Below, one piece after another: positions 11,301-24,123 of a DNA stretch of 59,308 nucleotides; position 1 is the first letter of the stretch; every line of letters begins with the position of its first letter. The DNA comes from Smittium culicis (taxonomy: Eukaryota > Kickxellomycota > Harpellomycetes > Harpellales > Legeriomycetaceae), in contig LSSN01000057.1 of assembly GCA_001970855.1 (NCBI GenBank), positions 1-59,308 on the forward strand. The letters are read 5' to 3'. The notes under the pieces were generated by a model. That model did no database searches and had not been told where the DNA came from. It saw nothing but the letters and a program-made list of their open reading frames with translations. The position numbers and the translations under genes were made by a program.

Positions 11301-12656
11301 TTTTATTTACATTTTAAATATATTACTTTGAATTAATAATTCCAATAGACTATTTTAAATTAGTATTTTATTCTTTTTATAATCATTAATAACTCTATTT
11401 TCACAATATAAACTAAAATATCGATAATTAAGTATCATAACTATTAATATTTTATACATTTCTCATATATTTTTTATAATTTTTTTAGACAAATAACAAT
11501 CTAATTTGATTTTATATCGCCTCCTATAAATTAACTTTTGGGTTTTTAGTTATAAGAAAAAGGTTCGAATAATATTTTTTGCAACTTTTATTTTCCAAAA
11601 AAAACTATGTATTGTTAATACCAAAAAATAAAATTAAAAATTTTAAATTTTTTTTTTTTAAAAAAATCATTATTAATCTCTATAACAGCACAAATTTCTA
11701 TTTTATAACATATTTTAAAATTACAAAATATATAATATATTTCAAACAAGATGGTATTTATAACCAATGTGCCTAAATTAAAAAACTTCCTTCTGTTATA
11801 AAAAATTCTCTTGGTTCATAATACCTCATATTATTAAATTAAATAATAAAAAAATTCTCTTATATATCGATAAAAAAATCTTATACCAAGTCTGCTCAAT
11901 TATTTGTATAAATATATTACAAATAATTAAAAATTTAGTAAAAAAAATTATAGATATCATAAAAATATTATTGCACCAAGTTTTTATATAAAATTATAAT
12001 ATAACTTGATGAAATTATTGTATTTATTGTTAATTCATAATAATATATTTCTGTTATCAAAGACTTATTATTATGAGCTGATTTTTATACAAAAAATTTC
12101 TAGAAATTTTACAATTTAATTTTAAATTAAATATAATTGCTTGATAAAAATAAATAAATATTAATAATAAATACTATCTAATGAATTAATGGTAAAATTA
12201 TCATAAAAATTTTCAAAAATAAAAAATATATTTCAGTTTATAAAAATTTTAGCTAAATTTAATATAATTCTTATGAAAACAAAAACTGAAAAAAAAAAAC
12301 ATGATTTAAAGTACTTATTTTTTTTTTTTACTAAATCTTTATTTTACATAAAATATATTTACAATATAAAATTGAAGATAATTTCAATATTGCTAATAAT
12401 TCTAGCACCTATTTCGTAGATAAAAATTTCCACAGAGAATGATCAGTAGATCTCTAAACTACAAAGAGAATTCTTTGTAAGTCTGGTTTTTAAAAATTCA
12501 TATTTAATACGATTAGGCTGATGAACCATTTGGGTATATATATATTTCAAAGGATTAAAACTTATATAAGTTTTTTTTTGTATCAAAATTCTTCTTTGTG
12601 CAGAATATTTACTATACTTTATATATTATATTAACAATAAAAAAATTATTATCTTT

Positions 12657-12688
12657 AATACTAATAATAATAATAATAATAATAAATA
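12657..12688. repeat. AAT trinucleotide microsatellite
   Basis: About nine consecutive TAA/AAT units followed by an imperfect AAATAAT. It is short and lies inside the AT-rich desert. Confidence 0.85.
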
Positions 12689-14913
12689 ATATCTATACAA
12701 GGTAAAGAGTGATCGTTGTATTTTATCAACATCAGACATAAGTTTACAATAAATAATAAAACTACAAATATAAAATATCCGTTTCTTATAAATTTAAATA
12801 TATTAAAATAATATGCTATATCTTTTTAATATATCAAAATCTTGCTCTAAATTCATAATTAGAAATAGGCGGAGAAACTTGGAATTCTCTGATGCTTATA
12901 TACAATTTTTGTTTAAATTAAATGTAGTTGCAGATTTTTAAACAAAATGTTAATATATATGTAATTCATATTATCAGACCAGAAATTTATTGTTAATGTC
13001 ATTCAAAAAATTTTATTAAAGCTAGTTTGTAATTTCATCGCTTATTAATTATAGGAAATGTAGAGCTACTTACCAAAAATATTTATACAGCTAATTTACG
13101 CTACTCACACGAGATATCAAAAAAATAAAAACATGGATTATTGGCTAAATACTTTTATTTAAATAGTTCCAATAAAAAAACTGTTGAAAATCTAATTTAA
13201 AAAAAATAATATTGAAAATAAGCAATTAATTTAATAAAGATAATTAATTTTGATGAAATTTAATTTATAAAATAATTGCAGTTCTGGTCAATTATAAATT
13301 ATTTATCTTATTTTTATGTATCAATGTAGATATTATTGATGGTATAAGTCATATCTTATTGGTAACTAATTTATAAATATAAAATATTTACTATTTATTT
13401 TCTAAACTTAAATAATAATAATGGTAGTATTGAATTCAATTTAGCTAAAAAAAACAAATGGAAATGAATTCTTTCACAATTGATTTACTCTAACAAATAA
13501 TGTATTTTTTTATTTCTTTTCGAATTAAATTATTGATTAAAAAAATTTTTTTAAAAATTTTACTGATTAAAATGAAAAACTAATCTTGTATTGCTTATCA
13601 AAATTTTTAACTTGTTATTTCAAAAAAAATTTTTTTTTTTTGAAATAGAGCTATTAATATAACCAATAGATTTTCCGTGTAAAATTAATAGGCTTTTAGC
13701 TACAACTCATTATCATTTTATGGAGCAATTAATATAAATATAAGCTTTTATTTAAAAATATTTTCCATTTTAAAGACAATCATAATTTTTTATAATTTGA
13801 AATTTTATGATTTTAATATATTCTAAAATAAAAAGTTTTAATAATAAACGTTGATATAATTTTACTGGAATAAACCATGTGATAAATAGTACTTTTATTT
13901 AATAAAACAAAGGCGTAATTATCATTTTAAAATTTATTTTCTTGAAATTAAATAGAATAAAACTTTTTAAACTGCTGTTTACATATCTATTATCTCTATT
14001 CATTATATAAATTACAGATTATTATAAATATAACATATAATATTTTATTTACTCTTTTTTTTAATTAAAATATTTTTCAAAATATTCTTTAGTTATACAT
14101 ATTTTTATATTATTTAAAATTTATTATTTATAACTATTTGATCCCATAAAAGGATAAAATGAAAAACTGAAATAAAAATCATAGTTAATAAACTCAGGTA
14201 ACAAATTATATTTATTTGGTGTATTTTTTCATTACAAATAAAATTTTAAAATTATGAATTAGCTTGTTTATCTGTTATTATAATGGATAATTTTTTTAAT
14301 TATAAGAAAGCAAAAATTTCTTGAATTGTTAAATAGTATAAGGGTTTTTTTTCTTTTTTAAATAAGTTGTTTAAAATTTTCATATTAACACTTGAATTAT
14401 CCATTATCATAATTTATTGCAGTTTCAGTGCTCATAGAAAACTTCCGTAATATATTTGTTATATATTTTTCTTCTCAGTTTTTATGAAATCTCTGGTGGC
14501 GATAATTATATATAAACTCTCTTATATGAGTCGATTTTAGTATGTATTTTTCTATATGGATTTTTAATAATTAAATATATAAGGCGTGTATATCAATTTA
14601 TTGCTTTTATTTATTTCCTTTTAGCAAAATTATTATTTTAAAACTATTTTAACATTGATATTATTAATATAAAATATAATGCTCTGTTACTTGGATTGTA
14701 TCATTTTCAAGAATTTAAAAAACTAATAAATTCCTAAAATTTTTTTAAATTTTGCCACTGATCATACTAAAAATAATTATTTGTTTGTAACTGCCACTAT
14801 TACTCGTTAAAATTGAATTAAATTTTTAAAAAATCGTTATTCTATAAGATAATCTTAGGTATTCAACATAAAAATTTTTGTTTTACCTTAATACAGATTA
14901 ATATATGTCGGAT

Positions 14914-15332
14914 AATTCCCTTTTCTCCACCTAGCTTTAGTGTATATTATAGCTTTTTCACTAGGGATTTTTATTTTGGGTTCGATTATTAATAAACAAA
15001 CTGATAATGTTATTATAAGATAATTATGATGTTGTTTTATTATGGTATTATTCTCCTCTATTTATAGAGGTTTTTTTTACAGTTTATACAAGAATATTAA
15101 AATATAGTGATTAAAATAAAATATATATTTAAAAAATTGTTAATATAAAGCACTTCAACATAAAAAAAATACAAAATAACTATATCATTTGTAAAAAAAA
15201 ACTGCCCATGTAAATCATCATATTTTTTTTTAGTGTTAAATCTGGTTTCTTTGAAACCAGATTTACTTCACTGTTTCTTTTTAGTTTAAAGATATACTTA
15301 TCTTTCTTTGTCGTGATATTTATCTACGACAT
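14914..15332 (-). mobile_element. LINE reverse-transcriptase fragment, inverted copy of 43.15-43.39 kb
   Basis: Two blocks here match the reverse complement of the plus-strand LINE near 43 kb at about 90% by eye. Block 14,914-15,022 matches about 43,276-43,386, and block 15,238-15,332 matches about 43,158-43,251. In the 43-kb copy the blocks are almost adjacent; here about 215 bp lie between them, so one copy has gained or lost sequence. In minus sense the first block encodes YTKARWRKGN, as in the other copy, where it sits between the YxDD-like site and the LGI motif of a LINE reverse transcriptase. Confidence 0.75.
15238..15264. repeat. perfect 12-bp stem, 3-nt loop hairpin
   Basis: The arms AAATCTGGTTTC and GAAACCAGATTT flank TTT. 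The 43-kb LINE copy has the same segment but with two mismatches between the arms. It could be part of the LINE coding sequence by chance or an independent structured element. Confidence 0.7.
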
Positions 15333-18300
15333 ATATATCTCATATGATCCAAAAGCTACTTTAAAGTTAATTTTTACACATAAATTATTCTTTGAAAAAA
15401 ATATTAACATTTATTCCGAATTATAATCATTATTAATTTATTTTTTACATTTGAATTTTTTTGATTTTCAATAGTTTCAAGTTTTTTCGAAAATAAGCGA
15501 ATTGTCATAAATCTTAAATTCTTTATTTAAGATTTAAATTTTTGATCAAAGTATTCAAATTAATTTTTTATTACGGATTTTTTTACATTATTAGTTCATA
15601 CAGATGTACATATATCATAATTATGCAATACATTTGTGATTTTTTCAAAAGTCTTGGCACTACTAATTTAATGGAATATAGATTTTGTATCAGCCTGGAA
15701 TATATTTTTAGTTAAATTCTATCATATTTTGAAAGATTATACAAATTCGAATATATTAGAATAAATATAAAATGAAAAATAATTTAAATGTTAATAAAGG
15801 AATATCAAGAAGTAAATTCATTAAATAATAGTAAATGTATGTCAAATACAATTATTTCTATATATTTAAGAAAATGAATTTTTTTAGCTCTTTTTATGAG
15901 CTTTGATAGGAAAAAACTCATATAGAAAGTACTTATACAAAATATAATATGAATTTATTTGCGATTCAAGTGAATTCAAATAGATATATATAATATAATA
16001 AAAGGTTTATTTGTAAATTTACTTTTAATAAAAAAGTTTCATAAGTTTAGGATTAAATTTTGATTTATTTTATGTAACTGATAAATTTTTGTAATCAATT
16101 TTCTTATTTTTAAATGAAAGTAGTAATGAAATATCAAAGTAAAAATATTATCCATCCCTTTATATAAAAAAAACCATAAATTTGTCTAATAATTCATGAT
16201 TTTATTCGAGATTTATTCCGAATTTTCTAAACTATTACGGTATATCAGATTAATTATTTTATTAATTGATTTTTTATATTTATTTTTCATTACTATTTAT
16301 TATATTTATACATATAGTTAGTAAATCTATATCTTTTCATTTTATTTTTTGATAAATCTTTATCATAATTTTTTACTAAGTATCATTTTTTTTTATATAA
16401 TTATCTATATTTATTATTGATATTTCTTACTTTTAAAGTTTTGTTAAAGGTTGTGTTCCAAATTTTATTAGCTCTATTTTGATTAAAAATTATTTATTAT
16501 TTATTAAACTATTATTATTCCAGTTCAATTATGATATATACTTAATAAAATAGATTAAATAAAATTAAATAAAAATTTCACTATAATTTTAAATTCTTAA
16601 AAATTGATGTATACTAAAAACGTATCTATATTATATTAAAATCATTTTTATAACATTATGTGCCTATATATTTTCTATAATACTTGATTTAGATCAATAT
16701 TAGAATTATTTGATAATTAATGATTTATAATCATCCCTAAAGATATAATTATTTATTTATAGCGTAAAAATATTCTTGATATATTTAGTACACTCGTAGC
16801 TTTAAATAAGCAATAAGAGTGCGGTTATTTTTATTTTATTCAATTTATTCCCTTGAATAAATCAACATTATTTATCTTGATCTCAAATATTTATGAAATT
16901 AGTTTCATTGTATGTAGAAAGTAACCAGAAGTTTTAAATTATCGCTAGTAAGTAAATGAAAAATAGTATTTTTCAGTTTTCCCTCCTATAGATATCTTAC
17001 AAGCTCATAGGAAATATAAGAAATCCTCTAAAAGCTATTATTTACTTGCACTGTTCATATTTAGGTACGATTTTATTTTTTATAAATCGGAATGCAATAT
17101 CGGCAGTTGGATTTTTAACTACTAAAAATATAAATCATCTGGAATGATAATTTATAAAATCTTCTTCCACCCCCTCCCCTTTTTTTTGGTACTTAGTCTT
17201 CAAAAATAGTTCATATCAGATACTATAAAGGGAATTACTATATGTACTAGGAGTAATCAAATTTTAATTCGGTAATTATGTTAATTTCGTATAAAAACGA
17301 GGTCATTCCTCCACCTCTACTAATATATCTTACACAAATTTAATATTTATACCTTTTTATTAAATAATTCCGTAATATCTATTATTTAATATTAAATTTG
17401 GTATTTTCTAATATATCCGGTTCTATTTTAGACATTTGAACATTAATTTAGCCTCTTCGGCGAATATAGCATTTTCATTTTACTTTTTTGAAAATTTTAT
17501 TAAATCTTTTTTAAAATCTAACTCTGATTTAGATTTAATAGTATTATTTTTTGACTTGCACATAGTCTTTCGAATGTATTTATCTAAATTTAGATTATTT
17601 CCCATATTATGTTAGACATATAAGATATTGTTTTATAGAAAAAGTATTATATATATTTTGTAATTTAGATACTAAATTCTGACTCATTTTATCAAAAGTT
17701 AAGCATTCTTTTGTAAAGCTGTTTTTATGAATGCTATTTTTACAAATTATTAATTTTCGAATTTATGGATAAAGTACATTTTATAAATAATCCTTGAAAG
17801 AATGTCCCGCGTGAATTATTTCAAAATTTACCTATTAATCGAGTTAGTATCTGGCTTATGCTTATGGTAGCTTTTTCTTTAGGTGATTTATAGTGTTATT
17901 GGTCGATTAATATGAAGGGATTCGATTAGAAATACATATGTATCAAAATAATAACTTAAATATCAACCTTTAACTCCTTATAGAAATTGAGAGGAGAGAA
18001 TTCATATTATTAGCTATTCTCTACTTTAGTTAATAAGGTTTTTCCTGGTCTAAGATATTTGCTATATTGGAAAATTATTACAAAGGATGAACTACTTGGG
18101 AAATTCTGAAATAAATTTTGATAAGCATGACTCAAGATGTTATAATTCTCAATTCTTAATAATTTTCAATAGGATTTGATACATATAGGCATTTAAATTT
18201 ATCTAGAATCAGTATTAATAATTATTAAGCAATATTTTTTTATGAGGATATAAGTTCGAGCAATTCATATTTTTATATCATTTTACTTGAATTTTTCAAT

Positions 18301-21300
18301 TTGTTTTTTATTTTTTTATGTTTTAAATGTGAAATTTAAATAGGATATTCTTAGAAACAATATTTACTTTTTAAATTAGGTGAGGATATTGGTTGTACCA
18401 GATAATTCATTATATGATATTTTCTAAAAATATTTAAAAATAAAATTAATACTGCGAGGTATGAAAAATTAGTAGTAAAAGTTATTCTCCATGAAATAAT
18501 CTCCCATATTATATTAAATTATCACTGAGGTAAACCAGTACTTATATCATCTAAGTTTTTTTATAAGCTTTTTTTCGCAACTTTGTAGAGTTTGTTATGT
18601 CGATAAAGAATAAAATCAAGAATTTGCTTGTATATTTTCATCGTTTAATTTAAAATAAAACTTATTCTTAATATTTTGATCTTATTAGAATATTTTTATA
18701 TCCATATTTAAGACTCGTATTTCGGAATAGTATCATAAAGGCTAAAAACTCAATGCAATCCACCTCTATGCAAATTAATATTTTTAAATTTTTTTATAAT
18801 ACCATAAGATTAAAGGTATAATTTTTATTATTTTTTATACGATATTTGTAAGAAGAGAACTTTTGGATCCCAGGAAACTGCAAAAGATATGATAAAGTAT
18901 TTTAAGTTATGTTCTTTGAGTCATGTTTTTATTTATCAAGTTTTTATAAGAACTTGATTTTCGGGTATAAATTAATTATTATATGATAACGCGTTGATTG
19001 AATTTTTTTGATATCACAAGTAAAAAAATAGAAAATAATTATAATAAAATATCTACAAACATTTTAAAAGATACTCAAATATCCTTATATTTTTTTATAC
19101 CAGTTCACCGGTATTGAATGAATTTTAAAAATATCTATGAAGTATGCCTGAAATATATCCTTATCTAATTATTATTTTTTCTGATTTTTTAGTGGGTCAA
19201 AATCTACTTTTAAATAATTTTCTTTAAATAATTTTTTTAATACAATTAAACCAAATTATAAACACGGATTCATTAATCAAGATAAAAAAATAACATACTC
19301 AATATTTAAATTCTTTTACCGTTTTATGTTAAAAATTTTTATTTTAGTGGTCACACCTTAATAAAATGCACTAAAGTCTATTTAATAAAAATATTTTAAT
19401 CGAGTAGAATTTTTTACATAAATTTTTTATAAATAGTTCTCAATTTACTTTCACATTATTTAAGTATAAAAATTTTTACCATACGGTTATTGAAATATTT
19501 CAATTATCCCAATAATTACTTATTATTTAAAAATATCATTACGAACTCTATATTCAAAATTAAATTTATATTCAGCTTCTAATATCAACTAATAAAAGAA
19601 TCGATTAGCCGTACTCTATTATTATTTTTATGATTATTTTTTTATTTTTTAATGCTCAACCTAAATAAATAGGTATATCCTATAGATGAAGCAACAGTCG
19701 ATTAAATCTATGTAATTTTCTTGTTTGCTCATCAAAAATAGAAAAAATTACCAGATTTTCTAAACATATCAAAAAAGCCTTCCGCATGTTGAATTTTAGT
19801 ATCAAATAGTTACTGTATTTTAATAAGATTACTTGATTGGCGTCTGTATATATTTATAATTCAGATATTGATCTTTTTATAAGATTAAAATTTTTATTTT
19901 TTATATTTTAATGTTCCTGATCGAATTTTTTTTTATTTACTCAAGTTTTTATAAAAAATAGAACTGTAATTAGTTATGCACTCTATTTTTACTTTGTAGA
20001 TGGTCATTTAGTATGATATATTATAATTATTTCATTTGTAGAATCAAAAAAAGTGCAACGACTGTCAAGGTAATACATTTTGGATAGGGACGTAAATTTT
20101 TTTTTTTACTATTCATAATAAGTATAATGATAAAAAATGAAATTAAGCAAGCGGGATATATATAAAAAATAAATTTTCATTTCAATATGCCATTTATTTT
20201 GCTTTGAATTACTTTTTGATTTCTCCTCATTATGTTCAGATAGTTATAGCTATCGATAAATTTTCATGCTTAATTATATTTTTTAATCTATTTTTTTTGT
20301 ATTTTTAATGTCTTAAATTATATAATACGTATAATTTTCCACCACAGTTTCAATTATTTTTTTATTTATCGGATTATTCTGAGTCACAGATTTAATGGTA
20401 TTTTTTTGAATTAATGCGAGATTGATCGAGTTAATATGGATATTTTCAGAAAAAAAAACACCAAATAAGAACCAAAAAAATAAAACTTCAAATAAACCTG
20501 AGTATCATAAAAATAAACTGATAATTCAAAAAAATTATTAGTAATCTTATTAGATAGTATCGAAATTTACTTTTTTTTTCTATTGGATTATTTAAATGGA
20601 TAAGTTATAAAAGTAATACATGTATAATTATAATAGTATTTATTAATAAGAACGTAAAATAAGGCATTGGAGAAGAAATAGGTAAAAATAAAGATATCAT
20701 AATTTACAATAATCCAAGAATAAATTTATTTAGTTTATTATAATTTAAAATTTAACATAATATATTTTTCAAAATATAAGGTATACTATGAATATTCCCT
20801 GAAAAGTAATTTTAGGAAATTATATTATATAAAAAAAGAGAAAATTCGTTTTTTCTTCAATATAATTGGTAAAAATTTAGAAATTGACTATAGCCAAAAT
20901 TTTTGATAATAAATGCTGTTTTATTTAATCTACTCGATAGAAGAATTTCCGTAATACAAGAATTATAAAAATATCTTTATAAATAAGTGTAAAGAACAAC
21001 CAAGTATACAGATAATGGAATGTTATTGAATTTTTATCTTATTTTGTTTAGAAAATTTTTAGATATTATAAAAAAGCTAAAAAAGGTTTTTAATATGTGT
21101 TTTACATCAACCTTTAGTTATTATTAATAATTGTTAAAAGATAGATTAAGCGAAAAAAATATAAATTTAGAAACATAATATTAATATTAATATTAAATTA
21201 GATATAATCTGGTATGAGTTTTTAGCTCATTTTCAGCTATTTTTGTTAAAAATTCGAAAATTCAAAATTTTAGTAAATCGAAAAAGATCAATAATATAAA

Positions 21301-23375
21301 TTTGAGATTTTGAATCACAGATTTTAAAATTTAATTGCTAGGTATTAAAAAAATATGAATATACCGTGATATAAAATTATAAGAAATAATCGATGTTTAA
21401 ATAAAAAAAACTAAAAATTTGGGAAATAGTAGTAATGACATTTAAATTCAAGATAAATTTTGCAATAAAACTACTACAATATTTCTGGAAAGCAAATTAA
21501 ATTCAAAAAACCAAGTTTTTTACTTTAGAAAATTTTTTGTGCTTTTGAAAATCGATTTATTAATATTTAATATATATATATAATTAGGCATTAAAATAAT
21601 CGCCAGCCTTTAATAAGAAAAATAAATATAGTAGGAATTTAATAAAATATTATAAATTCCTTTTTACTATTTTTTTTTCTTATAGGAAAATGATTTTTAT
21701 TATACTCATTATCATAATATTGAATATTAACTATAAAAATAAAATTTCGTCGTTTTTCTCTAGCTTAAAGTATAAAATTTTTTGTCATAATCACAATATT
21801 TTTGGTAAAAAATTAATTTTTTTTCATAGCCATCTTTACTGGGGGAATTTTTCGATAGTTTTAAATTCATTGAAGGCAGCTTATAATTGTAAGTAAATTC
21901 AAGTAATACAGATGATTTCCTAAACATAGGTGATATTTCTCATTTAAAAATAAATGTAGTTATATGTCGGATCAATCAAACTAAATAAGACATAACTCCT
22001 ATGAAAAAATCTTCTAGCTTTTTACCTGTTAGTTAAAGTAAAAGATAAAAAAAAATGCTAGCAATAGTTTAATATTCATTTAATTCAAGTAGAATAATTT
22101 GTGTAAATTTGCAAGTATTTTGAAATATAATTAAAATCCGAAAAAAAGGTGTATTCACGGGGGTTAAAATCTATTTGATAACATACTTGCTGTATCTAAT
22201 AAACTCAAATTAATTTTTGTATTTGAAAAAGAAATTTATACTTCAATTTTTTTAATTTCAAGTCAAGATAACTGTTTTTTGAATATTTTTTAAGGAATGT
22301 CTTTATAGTATATAATAAAAGGGAAAAAAACAAAAAAGCGGAATTCTTTAGTAGTATATTAACAAGTTTTTCGTTTATTTAGAAAGCTTATATTTGTTGG
22401 AGCTTTCGTATATTCAAAGGTATCAGTGAATTTGAATTTATTAATGAGTGTAGAAAAATAAATATACTGGAGTTTTTTCTAGTAAGTTTTATTGCCATAA
22501 TTTATCAATAGTTTATTTTATTTCAAATGTGCTAAATGTAATTTGAATTATGAAAATTTTCAATTACTATTTTTTTAGAAGTGGTATTTAGATTAAAGAC
22601 TATTAGAAAATTAAAATAAGGATGAACTATATTGCAAAAAAATTTTTCTGGTCTTGTATTGAGTTATGATGGATTTATGATGAAAATATTATTTCAAAGT
22701 GTAATTTTATTTTAACTTTTTTAGATCACTGTTTAATATCCAAAAATTTCAAAAATATGATAAGATTGCACTGTTAAGTAAAAAATTCAAATACTGAGAG
22801 ATTCGGTTGCAAGAATTAGAAAAAGTAAATGTTAAAAGCTATATTCTAATTATTAAGCGTATTTAATATTCAAACTGAAATCTTTTAGATATTTACAAAT
22901 TGAAATTATCTTTTATGAAAAGTTTTTATTAAGGGGTTGCTTTTAGTATATAATATTTTTTTTTGCGAAAGTGATCAAGTCGATATATTAATCAATATAA
23001 AAATTTAGTTTATCTATTCAAAATTATAATTGTCAATTTCAAAACAATGAAATCACATGGCTGGCTAATATTAGACTTTATAAAAGTTAGCATGATGTTA
23101 TCTAGTCATTATTTACCAATAAATAAATAAAAAACTGCTCAATAAAAGTCGATTAAAAGTAAAATAGAAATATATTCTTGAAATTCCAGGTATAATTTTA
23201 AAAGTAAATATATATGGGTTAAAAATATTAATATGGTATCGTTAGTGTATTTTATGAGTTATATAAGGTAATATTTAGGTTTAATCCACAGTTTGCTCAA
23301 TACAAAAGGAAAAAAGTGCAATCAATAAATCTATATTGATATTAAGTGTTAAGCGAGAAATCTCAAGAAAAAATA

Positions 23376-23574
23376 TTAACCACTATCCGTGTGGCAGACT
23401 ATTTTTGTTCCACCAAAATATAGCCAACTGAATTCAATGAAAATCGATTAATTCCGAGGCTTCAAGAAATATTGGTATATCGCAAAATAGCAGCAAATAA
23501 TAAACTTGCTTCTAAATCATAAACGAACCGTAAAATTGATTTTTTAAAAGAACGTTGGACGGGAAAGGGGTTAA
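23376..23574. mobile_element. piggyBac-type MITE, copy 1 (TTAA-flanked)
   Basis: A 199-bp unit bounded by TTAA at both ends (23376-23379 and 23571-23574). Its right end reads GGACGGGAAAGGGG before TTAA. The left end CCACTATCCGTGTGG is a decayed version of the left end of copy 2. Flanking TTAA duplication and CCCTTT-type termini are hallmarks of piggyBac-family elements. It is far too short to encode a transposase. Internally it matches copy 2, including the shared segment ATATAGCCAACTGAATTCAA. Confidence 0.8.
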
Positions 23575-23926
23575 AAATAAAAAAGAAGGTTTATGATAGG
23601 CAGCAATATTTAAAATCCAATTTGAAAAAGAAAAAAGGCATGTATGGAAAGAATTGGTTGAAAGACGCGAGCTTTGTGGCTTCGGAATGCAGATTTTAAC
23701 TCGAGCGAGTTAGTACATTTAAAAGGTATTGTCAAATGGGCGCTTACTTTTTTCCGACGCGGATTTTTGATTAGTGGGTTTTGAAATAAAAATTTCAAAC
23801 GATGAATTAAGCTGAGACTACAGAAACATAGTATTTCATTTGAGTTTAATAACTAATCGAAATGTTTAAATAAGTTGACGACAAAGCATAACAATCAAAT
23901 TTTAGTGGATATAAACCAAGAATAGT
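23575..23926. other. spacer between the two MITEs
   Basis: Less AT-rich than the desert on its left. A 62-codon minus-strand open stretch (23,610-23,798) shows no family resemblance and is not called a gene. Nothing else is recognised apart from a small AACTCG/CGAGTT inverted repeat near 23,699. Confidence 0.6.
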
Positions 23927-24123
23927 TTAACTCTTTCCCGTGTGGTAGACTATTTTTGACCTACAAGATATAGCCAACTGAATTCAATAAAAATGGGTTA
24001 ATTCCGATTCCTTAAAAAGTACTGGTTAGCTAGTGAGTAATACCAAATAATAAATTTAATTATAAACCATGAACGAATAGAAAAATTAGTTTTTTTAAAG
24101 AGAGTTGGACGGGAAAGGGTTAA
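23927..24123. mobile_element. piggyBac-type MITE, copy 2 (TTAA-flanked)
   Basis: A 197-bp unit in the same orientation as copy 1, which it matches along its length at roughly 75-80% by eye. The left terminus CTCTTTCCCGT after TTAA (23927-23930) and the right terminus ACGGGAAAGGG before TTAA (24120-24123) are near-perfect inverted repeats of each other (one T/C difference). The left end is better preserved than in copy 1. About 350 bp of unrelated sequence separate the two copies. Confidence 0.85.

Larger units (their letters stand above)
5340..23375. other. 18-kb gene-free AT-rich desert
   Basis: No plausible protein gene was found. The sequence is mostly A/T with long A and T runs. The open stretches at 10,953-11,192, 11,579-11,776 and 21,690-21,896 are dominated by I, L, F, N, K and Y, as chance translations of AT-rich DNA are, and none resembles a known family. 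Islands of more complex sequence (for example 14.9-15.3 kb and 17.1-18.1 kb) probably derive from old retroelements; one is a recognisable LINE reverse-transcriptase fragment. No rRNA gene, origin or telomeric repeat was recognised. Confidence 0.8.

Noticed and set aside
21690..21896. 68-codon open stretch starting with an Ile-rich segment
   Set aside because: Looks like a signal peptide only because of AT bias; no conserved part follows.
5340..23375. Mitochondrial origin of the AT desert
   Set aside because: No mitochondrial protein gene, rRNA or intron was recognised across 18 kb, and a LINE fragment is present, so nuclear decay explains it better.
23376..24123. CRISPR-like or simple tandem duplication reading of the paired ~200-bp units
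   Set aside because: Inverted termini and TTAA at both ends of each unit fit a transposon better; the host is eukaryotic.
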